In this document: in pieces, positions 35,597-42,951 of the stretch
Layout: each line of letters opens with the position of its first letter
Numbering within the stretch: the first letter of the stretch is position 1
Origin: Deroplatys truncata
Lineage: Eukaryota > Arthropoda > Insecta > Mantodea > Mantidae
Length of the DNA stretch: 64,000 bases
Assembly: GCA_030765065.1 (NCBI GenBank)
Contig: CM060990.1
Span: 10,539,501 to 10,603,500 of the forward strand
Direction of reading: 5' to 3'
Notes under the pieces: model-generated
The model's database searches: none
What the model was told of the DNA's origin: nothing
What the model saw: only the letters and a program-made list of their open reading frames with translations
Translations under genes and position numbers: made by a program

Positions 35597-36517
35597 TTAC
35601 ACCAAGTCCTTTATATCAATCCATTGAATATCTGGAAAACCATACCACTTTACAAGAACTTTGTTTCCACGTTTACGTATAACCTTTTCTACTAAATATG
35701 TATTAGGATAGTTAGTCTTTTTTAGTTCATGTCCATAAAAGCCCCCTTTTATGATTTCACCATTCCTATCCTTTAGTATGTATGTTGTAGGCTTGGTACG
35801 GTTCACACGAAATACTTTGAAGATTTCAACGCTCCAGTTAGATTCATAACCCTTTTCAAAATGTCCTTTATGTTTAGATATCCTGACATAATCACCAACA
35901 CTATACTTCCTTGAAGCCATCTTCTCTCTTCGTTCTTGATTATAATTATACACAGTCAGAAGAAGATCGTTGTTTTTCACTTCATTAGGTTTCATGCGGA
36001 TAGTTGAATGAAAAGTATCATTGTTCTTTACAAGGATTCTAGGTAAAAGATCTAGCCACTTGTATGAGCCTTGGACTAAAAACTCTCGGTACATCATATT
36101 CTTCAAGGTTCGAATTAAACGTTCAACAGCCGCAGCCTTCACATTGGTATAGGTGCTGTAGTGGTTAATATTATACTTAAACATTAGCCGTTTAAAGAAT
36201 TTGTTATAAAATTCTTTCCCGTTGTCACTTTGAATATTCCGGGGAGGGACATCCATTTCTTGTAATATATCATCCATTGCCTTTGCAACATTAACTCCGC
36301 TCTTATCCTTTAAGGGTTTTGCATATGCCATTTTAGAGTAAAAGTTGATTGCGATCAGAATGTATTTGAAATTTTTGTTCACTCTTGCATATGGTATCAT
36401 TTCAATCAAATCAATTTGTAATAAATCGTTCATACCTTTGCTGATAATTTTGCGTCGTAAATAGTTCCTCCTTGCCGACCCGTGAAGCTCTCTGGCGATA
36501 TTCTGTTTGGCTGTCAT
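35597..36517 (-). CDS. Retrovirus-like DDE integrase with C-terminal chromodomain
   Basis: 306 aa. The rve core carries D36 (LLQIDLIEM), D98 (IQSDNGKEF) and E132 (AAAVERLIRTLKN). A C-terminal SH3-like region (SVGDYVRISKHKG) and a short chromodomain (274-306, YLVEKVIRKRG ... VKWYGF ... W) follow. The enzyme inserts element DNA and generates the 6-bp target duplication seen here. The chromodomain ends abruptly, lacking most of its usual C-terminal helix; such domains may guide integration to modified histones. Its ATG overlaps the stop of the upstream gene (ATGA), suggesting a shared transcript of the leftward block. The frame is intact. Confidence 0.93.
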   Translation of the reverse strand: MTAKQNIARELHGSARRNYLRRKIISKGMNDLLQIDLIEMIPYARVNKNFKYILIAINFYSKMAYAKPLKDKSGVNVAKAMDDILQEMDVPPRNIQSDNGKEFYNKFFKRLMFKYNINHYSTYTNVKAAAVERLIRTLKNMMYREFLVQGSYKWLDLLPRILVKNNDTFHSTIRMKPNEVKNNDLLLTVYNYNQERREKMASRKYSVGDYVRISKHKGHFEKGYESNWSVEIFKVFRVNRTKPTTYILKDRNGEIIKGGFYGHELKKTNYPNTYLVEKVIRKRGNKVLVKWYGFPDIQWIDIKDLV

Positions 36518-37272
36518 GCTATAACTTTAGATGCTTTCAACTCCCTGATAATTTCCTCAATCTCTTGAGTGTGACTATTATTACCAGCACCCCTCGATGC
36601 AATTAGTAACCTCAGCCTATTCACTAATGTGTTAGGGTTCCTCCAGAAAACGTAGTCAACCTCCTTATCAGACTTATGCTCCTTCCATGTCAGTCCTAGA
36701 CCTGAATGTGTATTGAGCAAGGGGCGTATTATATTCTTGTATTTATACGATTTACCAGATTTCAAACGACCGTGTCTGGTGTAACCAGATCTATGAAGAA
36801 AAGTACTTTTCATAATCTTAGCATACGTCTCCAAGTCTTCACTGGTGTATGCAGAAATCTGAGGCGTTCGCTTAAAGATGAGCTCCGTCAAACCGTCTGT
36901 AGACTCATACGTTTCATCACCTATCAATATTTGATTATTTATAAAATGAATATCTTTATTTCCAAGCATATAACTTCCATCCTGATATCTCACCCCGTAC
37001 AATGTATCAATGCGGTCCTTGTCTTTTGAGCGAACGTGTTGAAGGAAAGTAGAAATACTTGTAGAATCATCATCTTCATTCTTGACTGTCTCCACAGCCA
37101 ACCCTCGTTGACTGTCCAAAATATCCTTGAGGGGAGCGGTTACAGGCTTCAAAGCTTCGGACATGATATGCTGAGTCTCAAACCTGAGACCTTTTAGAGC
37201 TCTCAGTTTTTCTTTTACAGCCCTGGTATGCTCGGCTACAGACTCTTTAAGTCTTATGCTTTCACTATCCAT
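36514..37272 (-). CDS. DUF8207-like conserved Polinton protein
   Basis: 252 aa from the ATG at 37272; a longer frame begins at 37326 but its extra 18 residues overlap the end of the previous gene and look unlike the rest. An N-terminal coiled coil (ESIRLKESVAEHTRAVKEKL) is followed by a globular part with 'YGVRYQDGSYMLGNKDIHF' and 'YESTDGLTELIFKRTP'. That part resembles the uncharacterised DUF8207 family found beside integrase genes in insect Polintons; this recall needs a profile search. Basic C-terminal region 'RHGRLKSGKSYKYKNIIRPL'. Function unknown; its position suggests a virion or assembly role. Confidence 0.7.
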   Translation of the reverse strand: MDSESIRLKESVAEHTRAVKEKLRALKGLRFETQHIMSEALKPVTAPLKDILDSQRGLAVETVKNEDDDSTSISTFLQHVRSKDKDRIDTLYGVRYQDGSYMLGNKDIHFINNQILIGDETYESTDGLTELIFKRTPQISAYTSEDLETYAKIMKSTFLHRSGYTRHGRLKSGKSYKYKNIIRPLLNTHSGLGLTWKEHKSDKEVDYVFWRNPNTLVNRLRLLIASRGAGNNSHTQEIEEIIRELKASKVIA

Positions 37273-37309
37273 CTTACAAATGACGTGAAAATAGACGATT
37301 ACATTCAAT

Positions 37310-38413
37310 TTATAGTCTGCGTCCACCTTGAGTTCTCATCGTATCGATAGCCTTAGCTAACATCTCTATCGAAGTTCTCAGTTGCTCGGTTTCTTTCTTA
37401 TGTTCCTGCGTATGTGACTTGAACGCTTCAGCAAAGATTGCCGTATTAGCGTACAGGCTTCTGGTTGATTCTTCTAGACTTGTCATTTGCTGCACATTAG
37501 TTTTGTAAGCGTCCATCATCATATTTACATTTTCCTCCACTTTCTTAAGTTTATCATTGCATGAATCAGTTTTGAGAGTATTCAAAACCTCTGTCTTTAA
37601 CTGTCCGACTGTAGCCTCTAAATCTGAAACTCGCTTCATCGCTAACTTTTCTAAATTGCTAATTTTCTGATTGCAAAGATTCTGAAGATTTGTTTTTTCT
37701 CTATCAAGCTCTGCGGTAACTTGTTTAATGGAGTCCATTACAGAATCCACTCTGTCTTTTGTAGAGGTTGTTAGAGTATCCACTTTACTCGTAGCTTTAT
37801 TCAGATTTGCTGTGATGTCTAGCAGCTTTTCACCTATTTGCATCTCGATTTCCTTTGGTAAGTACCTATTTAACTGCTGTCGCGTCTCGTTCGATTTCCT
37901 AATGATCATAGCTCTAGCATATCTTTTATTTACAGCATCTGTATCTCCGAGAGGATCTGCTATATCAGTGATTCTCTTATTGTCGAATATAATGTTACCA
38001 TTACTATCTCTCGTCTGCGTGCGTGAATTGACATATCCAGTGATGAACTTTTTATTCACAACATCGTTATCGTGAACAGGATCTAGCAATACCTTCAATC
38101 TAACTTTATCAATCACAATGTTATTTTCCTTATCTCTCTTGAGGATATATCTTGAAATCAATTCATCGAACAGGGTCTTGGCCATAACCTCAACATTGTT
38201 AGCAGCTTGCTGAGAGAAATCTTGCATTCTAATTTCGAGAGCATCCACATAATTCTTATTGGAAGCATCATGATTATCTTCAGGATCGTGAACGTTACAC
38301 AATCTCTTATTCTTGAATTGATAATTTCCTTTGACGTCTCTATTTATGATAAAACGATCAAACACTCTTCTAACTGGAACAGTTCTCTGAGAACCGAACC
38401 TATCGATGCTCAT
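37310..38413 (-). CDS. Fibre-like protein with tail-fibre-type repeats and coiled coil
   Basis: 367 aa. Residues 23-57, 92-125 and 134-166 are three copies of a ~35-residue unit ending in a DP...D..NK(K/N/R)(Y/F) signature: 'NVHDPEDNHDASNKNYVD', 'VLLDPVHDNDVVNKKFI' and 'DIADPLGDTDAVNKRYA'. The same kind of signature occurs in bacteriophage tail and baseplate fibre repeats. Residues ~170-360 are a long alpha-helical coiled coil with heptad-like leucines (QQLNRYLPKEIEMQIGEKLL and later). The layout suggests a trimeric spike or fibre on the virion, by inference only. It begins 6 bp after the ATPase stop codon. Confidence 0.65.
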   Translation of the reverse strand: MSIDRFGSQRTVPVRRVFDRFIINRDVKGNYQFKNKRLCNVHDPEDNHDASNKNYVDALEIRMQDFSQQAANNVEVMAKTLFDELISRYILKRDKENNIVIDKVRLKVLLDPVHDNDVVNKKFITGYVNSRTQTRDSNGNIIFDNKRITDIADPLGDTDAVNKRYARAMIIRKSNETRQQLNRYLPKEIEMQIGEKLLDITANLNKATSKVDTLTTSTKDRVDSVMDSIKQVTAELDREKTNLQNLCNQKISNLEKLAMKRVSDLEATVGQLKTEVLNTLKTDSCNDKLKKVEENVNMMMDAYKTNVQQMTSLEESTRSLYANTAIFAEAFKSHTQEHKKETEQLRTSIEMLAKAIDTMRTQGGRRL

Positions 38414-38419
38414 GGTTAA

Positions 38420-39136
38420 CTATGAATGATCATTTTCTTTTTTGTCGAGCTTAATATATACATCAAAACCATTCCTATATCGTCCCTCATTCATGTGAAA
38501 TTCAGGAACTAACACAACAAAGGGTCTTCCTTCTGTAGAGCTCTCCCAAACGTTCTTACATAGATCTTTAAATTCGTTGTAGGTCATGTCGGTATTTACA
38601 TAATCTTCGTAAATGTGCTTTAAGTTTAAATTGTCTTGCCTGAAGAGTATTATCATGTTTGTATTATCGCGAATTAAATGTTTTGGAACTTTAGCATAGG
38701 ACTGCGCTAGATATACAGAGTCGACATTTCGATGTCTACCCATACTGTAAAAGGATGCTATCTTTTCCTGCTTTTCAGTGATGACGTCATCAAATATAAA
38801 GATTGAATTTTCTTCGACTTCAGAAGGATGCAAAACATCATCACCGTTGTCGAAGGTGTTCACTTCTATACCTTCGATGTTTCCAAGCACTTTAATTAGA
38901 TATTGGTACTTTGGTTGATAGAGAGACTTTGAATAAATATATAAATTTTCAAAACGTAGTCCATTCTCATGGAGTAGCATATTGAGTAATACGTTTGTTT
39001 TCCCTGCACTGGAGCTCCCTAAAATAAGAGCTCTGACATTAGATGGAAATAACTTGCCATGACGATCACTTCTAAAGTCACTTTCAAAGTCTAATACCTG
39101 AATAGGTAGAGAGCAGTGCTGCTTAACAAGCTCCAT
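38420..39136 (-). CDS. FtsK/HerA-type (A32-like) DNA-packaging ATPase
   Basis: 238 aa, a usual size for the family. Walker A is GSSSAGKT (40-47), Walker B is IFIFDD (112-117), and a sensor-like strand SVYLAQSY is at 140-147. An arginine-finger candidate is 'GRHRNVDS'. It should drive element DNA into the capsid. First gene of the leftward block, starting from the divergent promoter at 39137-39260. Intact. Confidence 0.93.
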   Translation of the reverse strand: MELVKQHCSLPIQVLDFESDFRSDRHGKLFPSNVRALILGSSSAGKTNVLLNMLLHENGLRFENLYIYSKSLYQPKYQYLIKVLGNIEGIEVNTFDNGDDVLHPSEVEENSIFIFDDVITEKQEKIASFYSMGRHRNVDSVYLAQSYAKVPKHLIRDNTNMIILFRQDNLNLKHIYEDYVNTDMTYNEFKDLCKNVWESSTEGRPFVVLVPEFHMNEGRYRNGFDVYIKLDKKENDHS

Positions 39137-39260
39137 GTTAACAACTAACTTATAACATGTATGTGCATTGTTTATATATATTACCGTTTGTAAAAGTAGT
39201 TAATGATTGACTGGAATGATATAAAAGGGCTAATGCATGCAATTACTCGTTTAGTCTATC
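39137..39260. promoter_or_regulatory. Bidirectional promoter between ATPase and PLA2/core genes
   Basis: A 124-bp gap between two divergent start codons. On the plus strand TATAAAAG is at 39220-39227, ~35-40 bp before the PLA2 ATG. On the minus strand TATATATAAA is at 39180-39171, ~35 bp before the ATPase ATG. Leaders would be very short in both directions. Confidence 0.75.
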
Positions 39261-39989
39261 ATGAGAGCTAAGAGAGGGAGGTCGTTGCAGTATAAGCGCG
39301 GCTCTGGAATTATTAATTCTATAATTAATTCGCTCCCCTTTGAAGCTCACTTACCTGGATATAGATATTGCGGGCCTGGTACTAAATTGGAAAAACGTCT
39401 AAAAAGAGGAGACCCCGGAATTAACCAATTAGACACAGCTTGCAAACAGCACGACCTCGCGTACGCTGAGAATAAGGACACCGCTTCAAGACAAATAGCG
39501 GATAAGATTCTTGCAGAGAAGGCTTGGAAACGTGTGCAGTCATCAGATTCAACTTTTGGTGAAAGGTTAGCTGCAAGGCTAGTAACTGCAATCATGAAGG
39601 GAAAGGTTGCAGTGGGAGCCGGAAAGAGGAAGAAGAAGAGAGGAGGGTTTTTACCGTTGATTCCCATCATTGCTGCTTTAGGCGCTGCAGCAGGTGGCGC
39701 TGCTCAGATAGCCTCTGCAGTCAATAAAAAAAAGGCTGCTGATAGACACTTGGCAGAAGTTGCGAGGCATAACAAGGCGATGGTGACCCAAGGAAAGGGG
39801 CTCCGGAAGGGTAGGTGTAAGAAGAGGAATAAAGGAGGATTCTTACCTGCAATGCCGCTGATGTCGTCTTTAGCCGCTGCATCTAAAATAGCAAGGTCTT
39901 TGAAAAAAAGAGGATCTAAAGGCGAGGGTTTAAAGAAGAAGGCAAAAAACGGAGGAAGAGGATTGTACATATACCGGAGGAAGCCCTAA
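39261..39989 (+). CDS. Phospholipase A2 / basic core protein
   Basis: 242 aa. The N-terminal PLA2 domain has the Ca-binding loop YCGPGT (36-41) and catalytic pair H64-D65 in 'DTACKQHDLAY'. This is the type used by some small DNA viruses to breach endosomal membranes. The remainder is very basic and holds two similar hydrophobic modules after Lys/Arg runs: GGFLPLIPIIAALGAAAGG (128-146) and GGFLPAMPLMSSLAAASKIA (192-211). These recall the adenoviral pX core peptide (inference). A slippery heptamer at 39944-39950 lies 13 codons before the stop, in a position to join this protein to the protease. Intact. Confidence 0.9.
   Translation: MRAKRGRSLQYKRGSGIINSIINSLPFEAHLPGYRYCGPGTKLEKRLKRGDPGINQLDTACKQHDLAYAENKDTASRQIADKILAEKAWKRVQSSDSTFGERLAARLVTAIMKGKVAVGAGKRKKKRGGFLPLIPIIAALGAAAGGAAQIASAVNKKKAADRHLAEVARHNKAMVTQGKGLRKGRCKKRNKGGFLPAMPLMSSLAAASKIARSLKKRGSKGEGLKKKAKNGGRGLYIYRRKP
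39944..39950 (+). promoter_or_regulatory. Candidate -1 ribosomal frameshift site A_AAA_AAC
   Basis: In the core-protein frame the codons are GCA AAA AAC, so the heptamer is exactly A_AAA_AAC, a classic -1 slippery sequence. It lies between the last upstream stop of the -1 frame (TAA 39917-39919) and the 0-frame stop (TAA 39987-39989). A -1 shift enters the protease frame. I could not find a clear downstream stem by eye. Confidence 0.65.
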
Positions 39990-40318
39990 GTAACGTAGCC
40001 CTCGAATATTATGCTAAACGTTTAAAAATTCCTTATTTTAGAGGGGTTTATATGATTGACAAACTTCCTTTAAAACCACACTGCAAAGAGAGACTTATTA
40101 CCAATCTCGATACATCAGATAATGAAGGAACACACTGGGTTGCTATAAGGAAAGAGGGTGATGTCGCATACTACTTTGATAGTTTCGGTAATTTGAAGCC
40201 GCCTCCTGAGATTGAGAAATATCTACAAGACGTTAAAATCTACTATAATACACAGAGATACCAGAATTTCGATTCAGTCATCTGCGGACACTTGTGCTTG
40301 CAATTTCTTTTATCCTAG
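39950..40318 (+). CDS. Adenain-like cysteine protease (frame without its own early ATG)
   Basis: The family's conserved N-terminal stretch is present from ~40004 (EYYAKRLKIPYFRGVYMIDK), followed by H (GTHWVAI), D (YYFDSFG) and the nucleophile C (SVICGHLCLQFL) in the adenain order. The frame is open from 39920, but the first ATG is at 40052. A start there would cut off 'EYYAKRLKIPYFRGVY'. Expression through the -1 site at 39944-39950 would instead give a core-protease fusion. Known relatives mature capsid precursors and are activated inside virions. Alternatives: start at 40052 (88 aa), a non-ATG start, or splicing. Confidence 0.85.
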   Translation, partial: RRKRIVHIPEEALSNVALEYYAKRLKIPYFRGVYMIDKLPLKPHCKERLITNLDTSDNEGTHWVAIRKEGDVAYYFDSFGNLKPPPEIEKYLQDVKIYYNTQRYQNFDSVICGHLCLQFLLS

Positions 40319-40337
40319 AAGCTGCTTCATCGTCAAG

Positions 40338-41048
40338 ATGAGTTATACAGTTACAGTTAGTGGGTCAGACACTGTTATTTCAACGTATCTAAACCCTCCT
40401 CTACAGCTAGATCCACCAGGTCATTATGAGATTGCTCTCTTGAATTTTGAAACATTCTATTCAATACCAAATGTCGATGGAAGTAATAATAGATTTCATT
40501 ATATTCATAATGGTAAACCTGAAACCATTGTCATCCCTCATGGAACCTACGAGATTGCCGATATCAATACATTTCTAAAGGATAAACTAGAACTGAATGA
40601 TGAAGTCTTCTTCATAAGGCCTAACAATAATACAATGAAGGCTGAAATTAAATGTCCTTATACAATAGACTTTTCTAAGGAAAGATCTATTGGTTCGCTT
40701 CTAGGATTCACAGACACTAAAACAATTCCTGCTGGAGAAGCGATCGAATCTGACGATCTTGTGAATATATTTAAAGTGAGTATCATACGTGTGGAGTGCA
40801 GTATTGCAACAGGCTCTTTCATTGACGGTAAAAGCGGACATTCGCTCTACGAGTTTTTCCCTTCTGTTCCGCCAGGCTATCATATCTCTCAAGAACCTTC
40901 GAACCCCATATATTTACCTGTCATAGATACAAACTATATAGACCAGATCACTATTCGAGTGGTAGATCAACACGGTAAGGTTATCAACTTCAGGAACGAA
41001 GTTATCACTACAAGACTCCACATAAGGCGTAATGGCAATACATTTTAA
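40338..41048 (+). CDS. Minor capsid protein (penton-like, single jelly-roll)
   Basis: 236 aa from the ATG at 40338, chosen because the upstream in-frame extension overlaps the protease and looks random. It has beta-rich sequence with 'YTVTVSGSDTVISTYLNPPL' at the N-terminus and the family signature 'SIGSLLGF'. The place between protease and major capsid gene is the usual one for the Polinton minor capsid protein. It would occupy the fivefold vertices. Intact; its stop overlaps the start of the 47-aa gene. Confidence 0.88.
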   Translation: MSYTVTVSGSDTVISTYLNPPLQLDPPGHYEIALLNFETFYSIPNVDGSNNRFHYIHNGKPETIVIPHGTYEIADINTFLKDKLELNDEVFFIRPNNNTMKAEIKCPYTIDFSKERSIGSLLGFTDTKTIPAGEAIESDDLVNIFKVSIIRVECSIATGSFIDGKSGHSLYEFFPSVPPGYHISQEPSNPIYLPVIDTNYIDQITIRVVDQHGKVINFRNEVITTRLHIRRNGNTF

Positions 41049-41175
41049 AAGACACCTCAAATACTATAATAGACGACGTACACAGCGATCGAAGCATACT
41101 ACCTCTCCAACTTCCGAGGAGTTAACACGTGCTAACCGCAAGTTCCTCGAAGAGTTAGGTTACAGGACGCTATAA
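41032..41175 (+). CDS. Small basic protein, 47 aa
   Basis: Starts inside the end of the minor capsid gene and ends TAATG, sharing its last base with the major capsid ATG. Strongly basic N-terminus (FKRHLKYYNRRRTQRSK) and an amphipathic C-terminus (SEELTRANRKFLEELGY). The tight overlap with both capsid genes argues for a real gene translated by termination-reinitiation or leaky scanning. Family not recognised; a capsid cement or core peptide is possible. Confidence 0.55.
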   Translation: MAIHFKRHLKYYNRRRTQRSKHTTSPTSEELTRANRKFLEELGYRTL

Positions 41176-42389
41176 TGGACATCTTAAACGTGACAGAAGT
41201 TCCAGCCTTTGACAACAAGATCACCAAGGAGGAGGAGCATATTTTTCTTCCATACAACACCTCCGCTCTGGATGTAAACGATGAAATTAGAATACCATGT
41301 CAAGCTGAAGATTTGTATACGCTACCTAACAAGAGTTATCTCTACATCGAAGGTGCTCTCACCAAGGTAGACGGATCCCCTACTACTACATCGAAGCTCA
41401 CTAATAATGCTATAACCTTCATGTTTGATGAGATACGTCTAGATATGAATGCTACAACTATAGACAGAACAAGGAATCCTGGAATTACTACAACTATACG
41501 AAATTATGTGACTCTCAACCCTATGGAATCGAATCGTCTGCTGAATGCTGGATGGGCCTATCCTGGTGAAGAAGTTGATATAGTACACGCGACGAATGGA
41601 GCTTTCAATGCTGTAGTCCCTCTCTCGATGCTCCTAGGATTTGCTGATGACCACAAGGAACTTATACTCAACAGCAAGTTTGAATTGATTCTCATAAGAT
41701 CCAAAGATTCTAGAAACTGTGTCCTGAGTTCGAATGGAGAGGAAGCTAATGTAAAGTTAACTAGAATCGAATGGAGGATGCCTGTAATTCGTCTTTCTGA
41801 TGCTGAAAGAGTTCACATTCTAAAAATTGTCAAGTCTGATAAACCTCTACACCTTGCCTTTCGATCTATGGATCTTCATACCCAGCCTGCTGTACCCCAG
41901 ACAAGATCTTTCACTTGGAATGTAGCAACAACATCTAAGCTCGAGAAACCTCGCTTCATCATAGTGTGTGCTCAGACTGCAAGATTGGGTGATTATAGCA
42001 AGAACAGTTCCGAGTTTGATCACTGTAACATTACTAATATGAGACTATTCCTCAACAGCGAATGCTACCCCTACCATGATTTGAACTTGGACTTTAAAAA
42101 TTCAAAGTTTGCTTCACTATATGAAATGTACTGTAAATTTCAAAGTTCCTATTATGAAAGAGATAATTACCCCCTCTTGAAGAGAAAGGATTTTCTTCAC
42201 CGTGCACCATTATTCGTAATAGACTGTTCTCACCAACCCGAGGAGGTTATAAATGGAGCTGTGAACATCAGAATCGAGATTCAAGCATCTGCAAATATAC
42301 CAGCCCAGACGTCACTGTACTGTCTGGTTCTACATGACAAAATATTTACCTACAAACCTCTTTCTCACTTGATGCAAGCACTTATATAA
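41175..42389 (+). CDS. Major capsid protein (double jelly-roll, hexon-like)
   Basis: 404 aa, within the normal range for Polinton/adintovirus major capsid proteins. It starts MDILNVTEVPAFDNKI and is rich in beta-strand patterns over two halves (~20-200 and ~225-400). Recognisable family-like segments include 'PLSMLLGFADDH' and 'RIEWRMPVIRLSD'. Trimers would form the capsomers. Position after protease and minor capsid is the standard order. A polyadenylation signal is at 42450-42455. Intact. Confidence 0.9.
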   Translation: MDILNVTEVPAFDNKITKEEEHIFLPYNTSALDVNDEIRIPCQAEDLYTLPNKSYLYIEGALTKVDGSPTTTSKLTNNAITFMFDEIRLDMNATTIDRTRNPGITTTIRNYVTLNPMESNRLLNAGWAYPGEEVDIVHATNGAFNAVVPLSMLLGFADDHKELILNSKFELILIRSKDSRNCVLSSNGEEANVKLTRIEWRMPVIRLSDAERVHILKIVKSDKPLHLAFRSMDLHTQPAVPQTRSFTWNVATTSKLEKPRFIIVCAQTARLGDYSKNSSEFDHCNITNMRLFLNSECYPYHDLNLDFKNSKFASLYEMYCKFQSSYYERDNYPLLKRKDFLHRAPLFVIDCSHQPEEVINGAVNIRIEIQASANIPAQTSLYCLVLHDKIFTYKPLSHLMQALI

Positions 42390-42449
42390 TTATGTATATG
42401 TTTGGGTGAATGGTTTTGTAAAGGAATGTACTAGGATAAGTTTATGAAT

Positions 42450-42486
42450 AATAAATTGAATTCATATACTAAAACACTCTTTTATT
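42450..42486. terminator. Convergent polyadenylation signals at the capsid block end
   Basis: AATAAA on the plus strand (42450-42455) follows the major capsid gene. AATAAA on the minus strand (42486-42481) overlaps the last codons of the leftward accessory gene. Confidence 0.65.
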
Positions 42487-42951
42487 GACTTTAGCATACA
42501 TTTCAAGCATTTTCCTTCTCCCCCTCCTACCCCCTGAAAAACTAGTTGCTCCTGACTTGCAGAAATCATTTAAAATATTCAAATGTCTTTCAATATAAGG
42601 CAATAGTCGTTTTAGGTTCCTTACACCCTCAATGTCTAAAGATATTACATTATTATTTAAACAAGTATTTATGAAATGAATTGAATGGTCAAAAAATACA
42701 ATAATATTGTATGCATAAATTACATTGTCACAATATTCATCACACGCAAACTTTTTTTCTTGGCGTAGGTAATCTTCAATCATTGGAATGTTTTTGGATA
42801 TTATATCCCAGTCTGATTTTGTAATATAAACAAATGAATTATCACTTTCGCAGTTTATGTAGAGGGAGGGGATGTCATAGTATAGTCCAATATTCACGGA
42901 ATGGGAGGGGGAGATGCTGACGTCATCAAGCGCATGTGATCGATTCTCCAT
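42469..42951 (-). CDS. Accessory protein, 160 aa, unknown function
   Basis: Begins at the ATG 42951, which lies inside the last exon of the Cys-rich gene in another frame; an upstream ATG at 43041 would add ~30 residues of different composition. The central part (SFVYITKSDWDIISKNIPMI) recalls the PC4/p15 ssDNA-binding pattern of strand then 'W...L...IP.I', but this is weak. The C-terminus is basic (GGRRGRRKMLEMYAK). It is probably made from the same leftward transcript as the spliced gene, by alternative start or splicing. Conserved relatives elsewhere would be needed to name it. Confidence 0.5.
   Translation of the reverse strand: MENRSHALDDVSISPSHSVNIGLYYDIPSLYINCESDNSFVYITKSDWDIISKNIPMIEDYLRQEKKFACDEYCDNVIYAYNIIVFFDHSIHFINTCLNNNVISLDIEGVRNLKRLLPYIERHLNILNDFCKSGATSFSGGRRGRRKMLEMYAKVNKRVF

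Noticed and set aside
39898..39910. A-run in the core gene as frameshift site
   Set aside because: A -1 shift here meets TAA at 39917-39919 before reaching the protease frame, so only the heptamer at 39944-39950 works.
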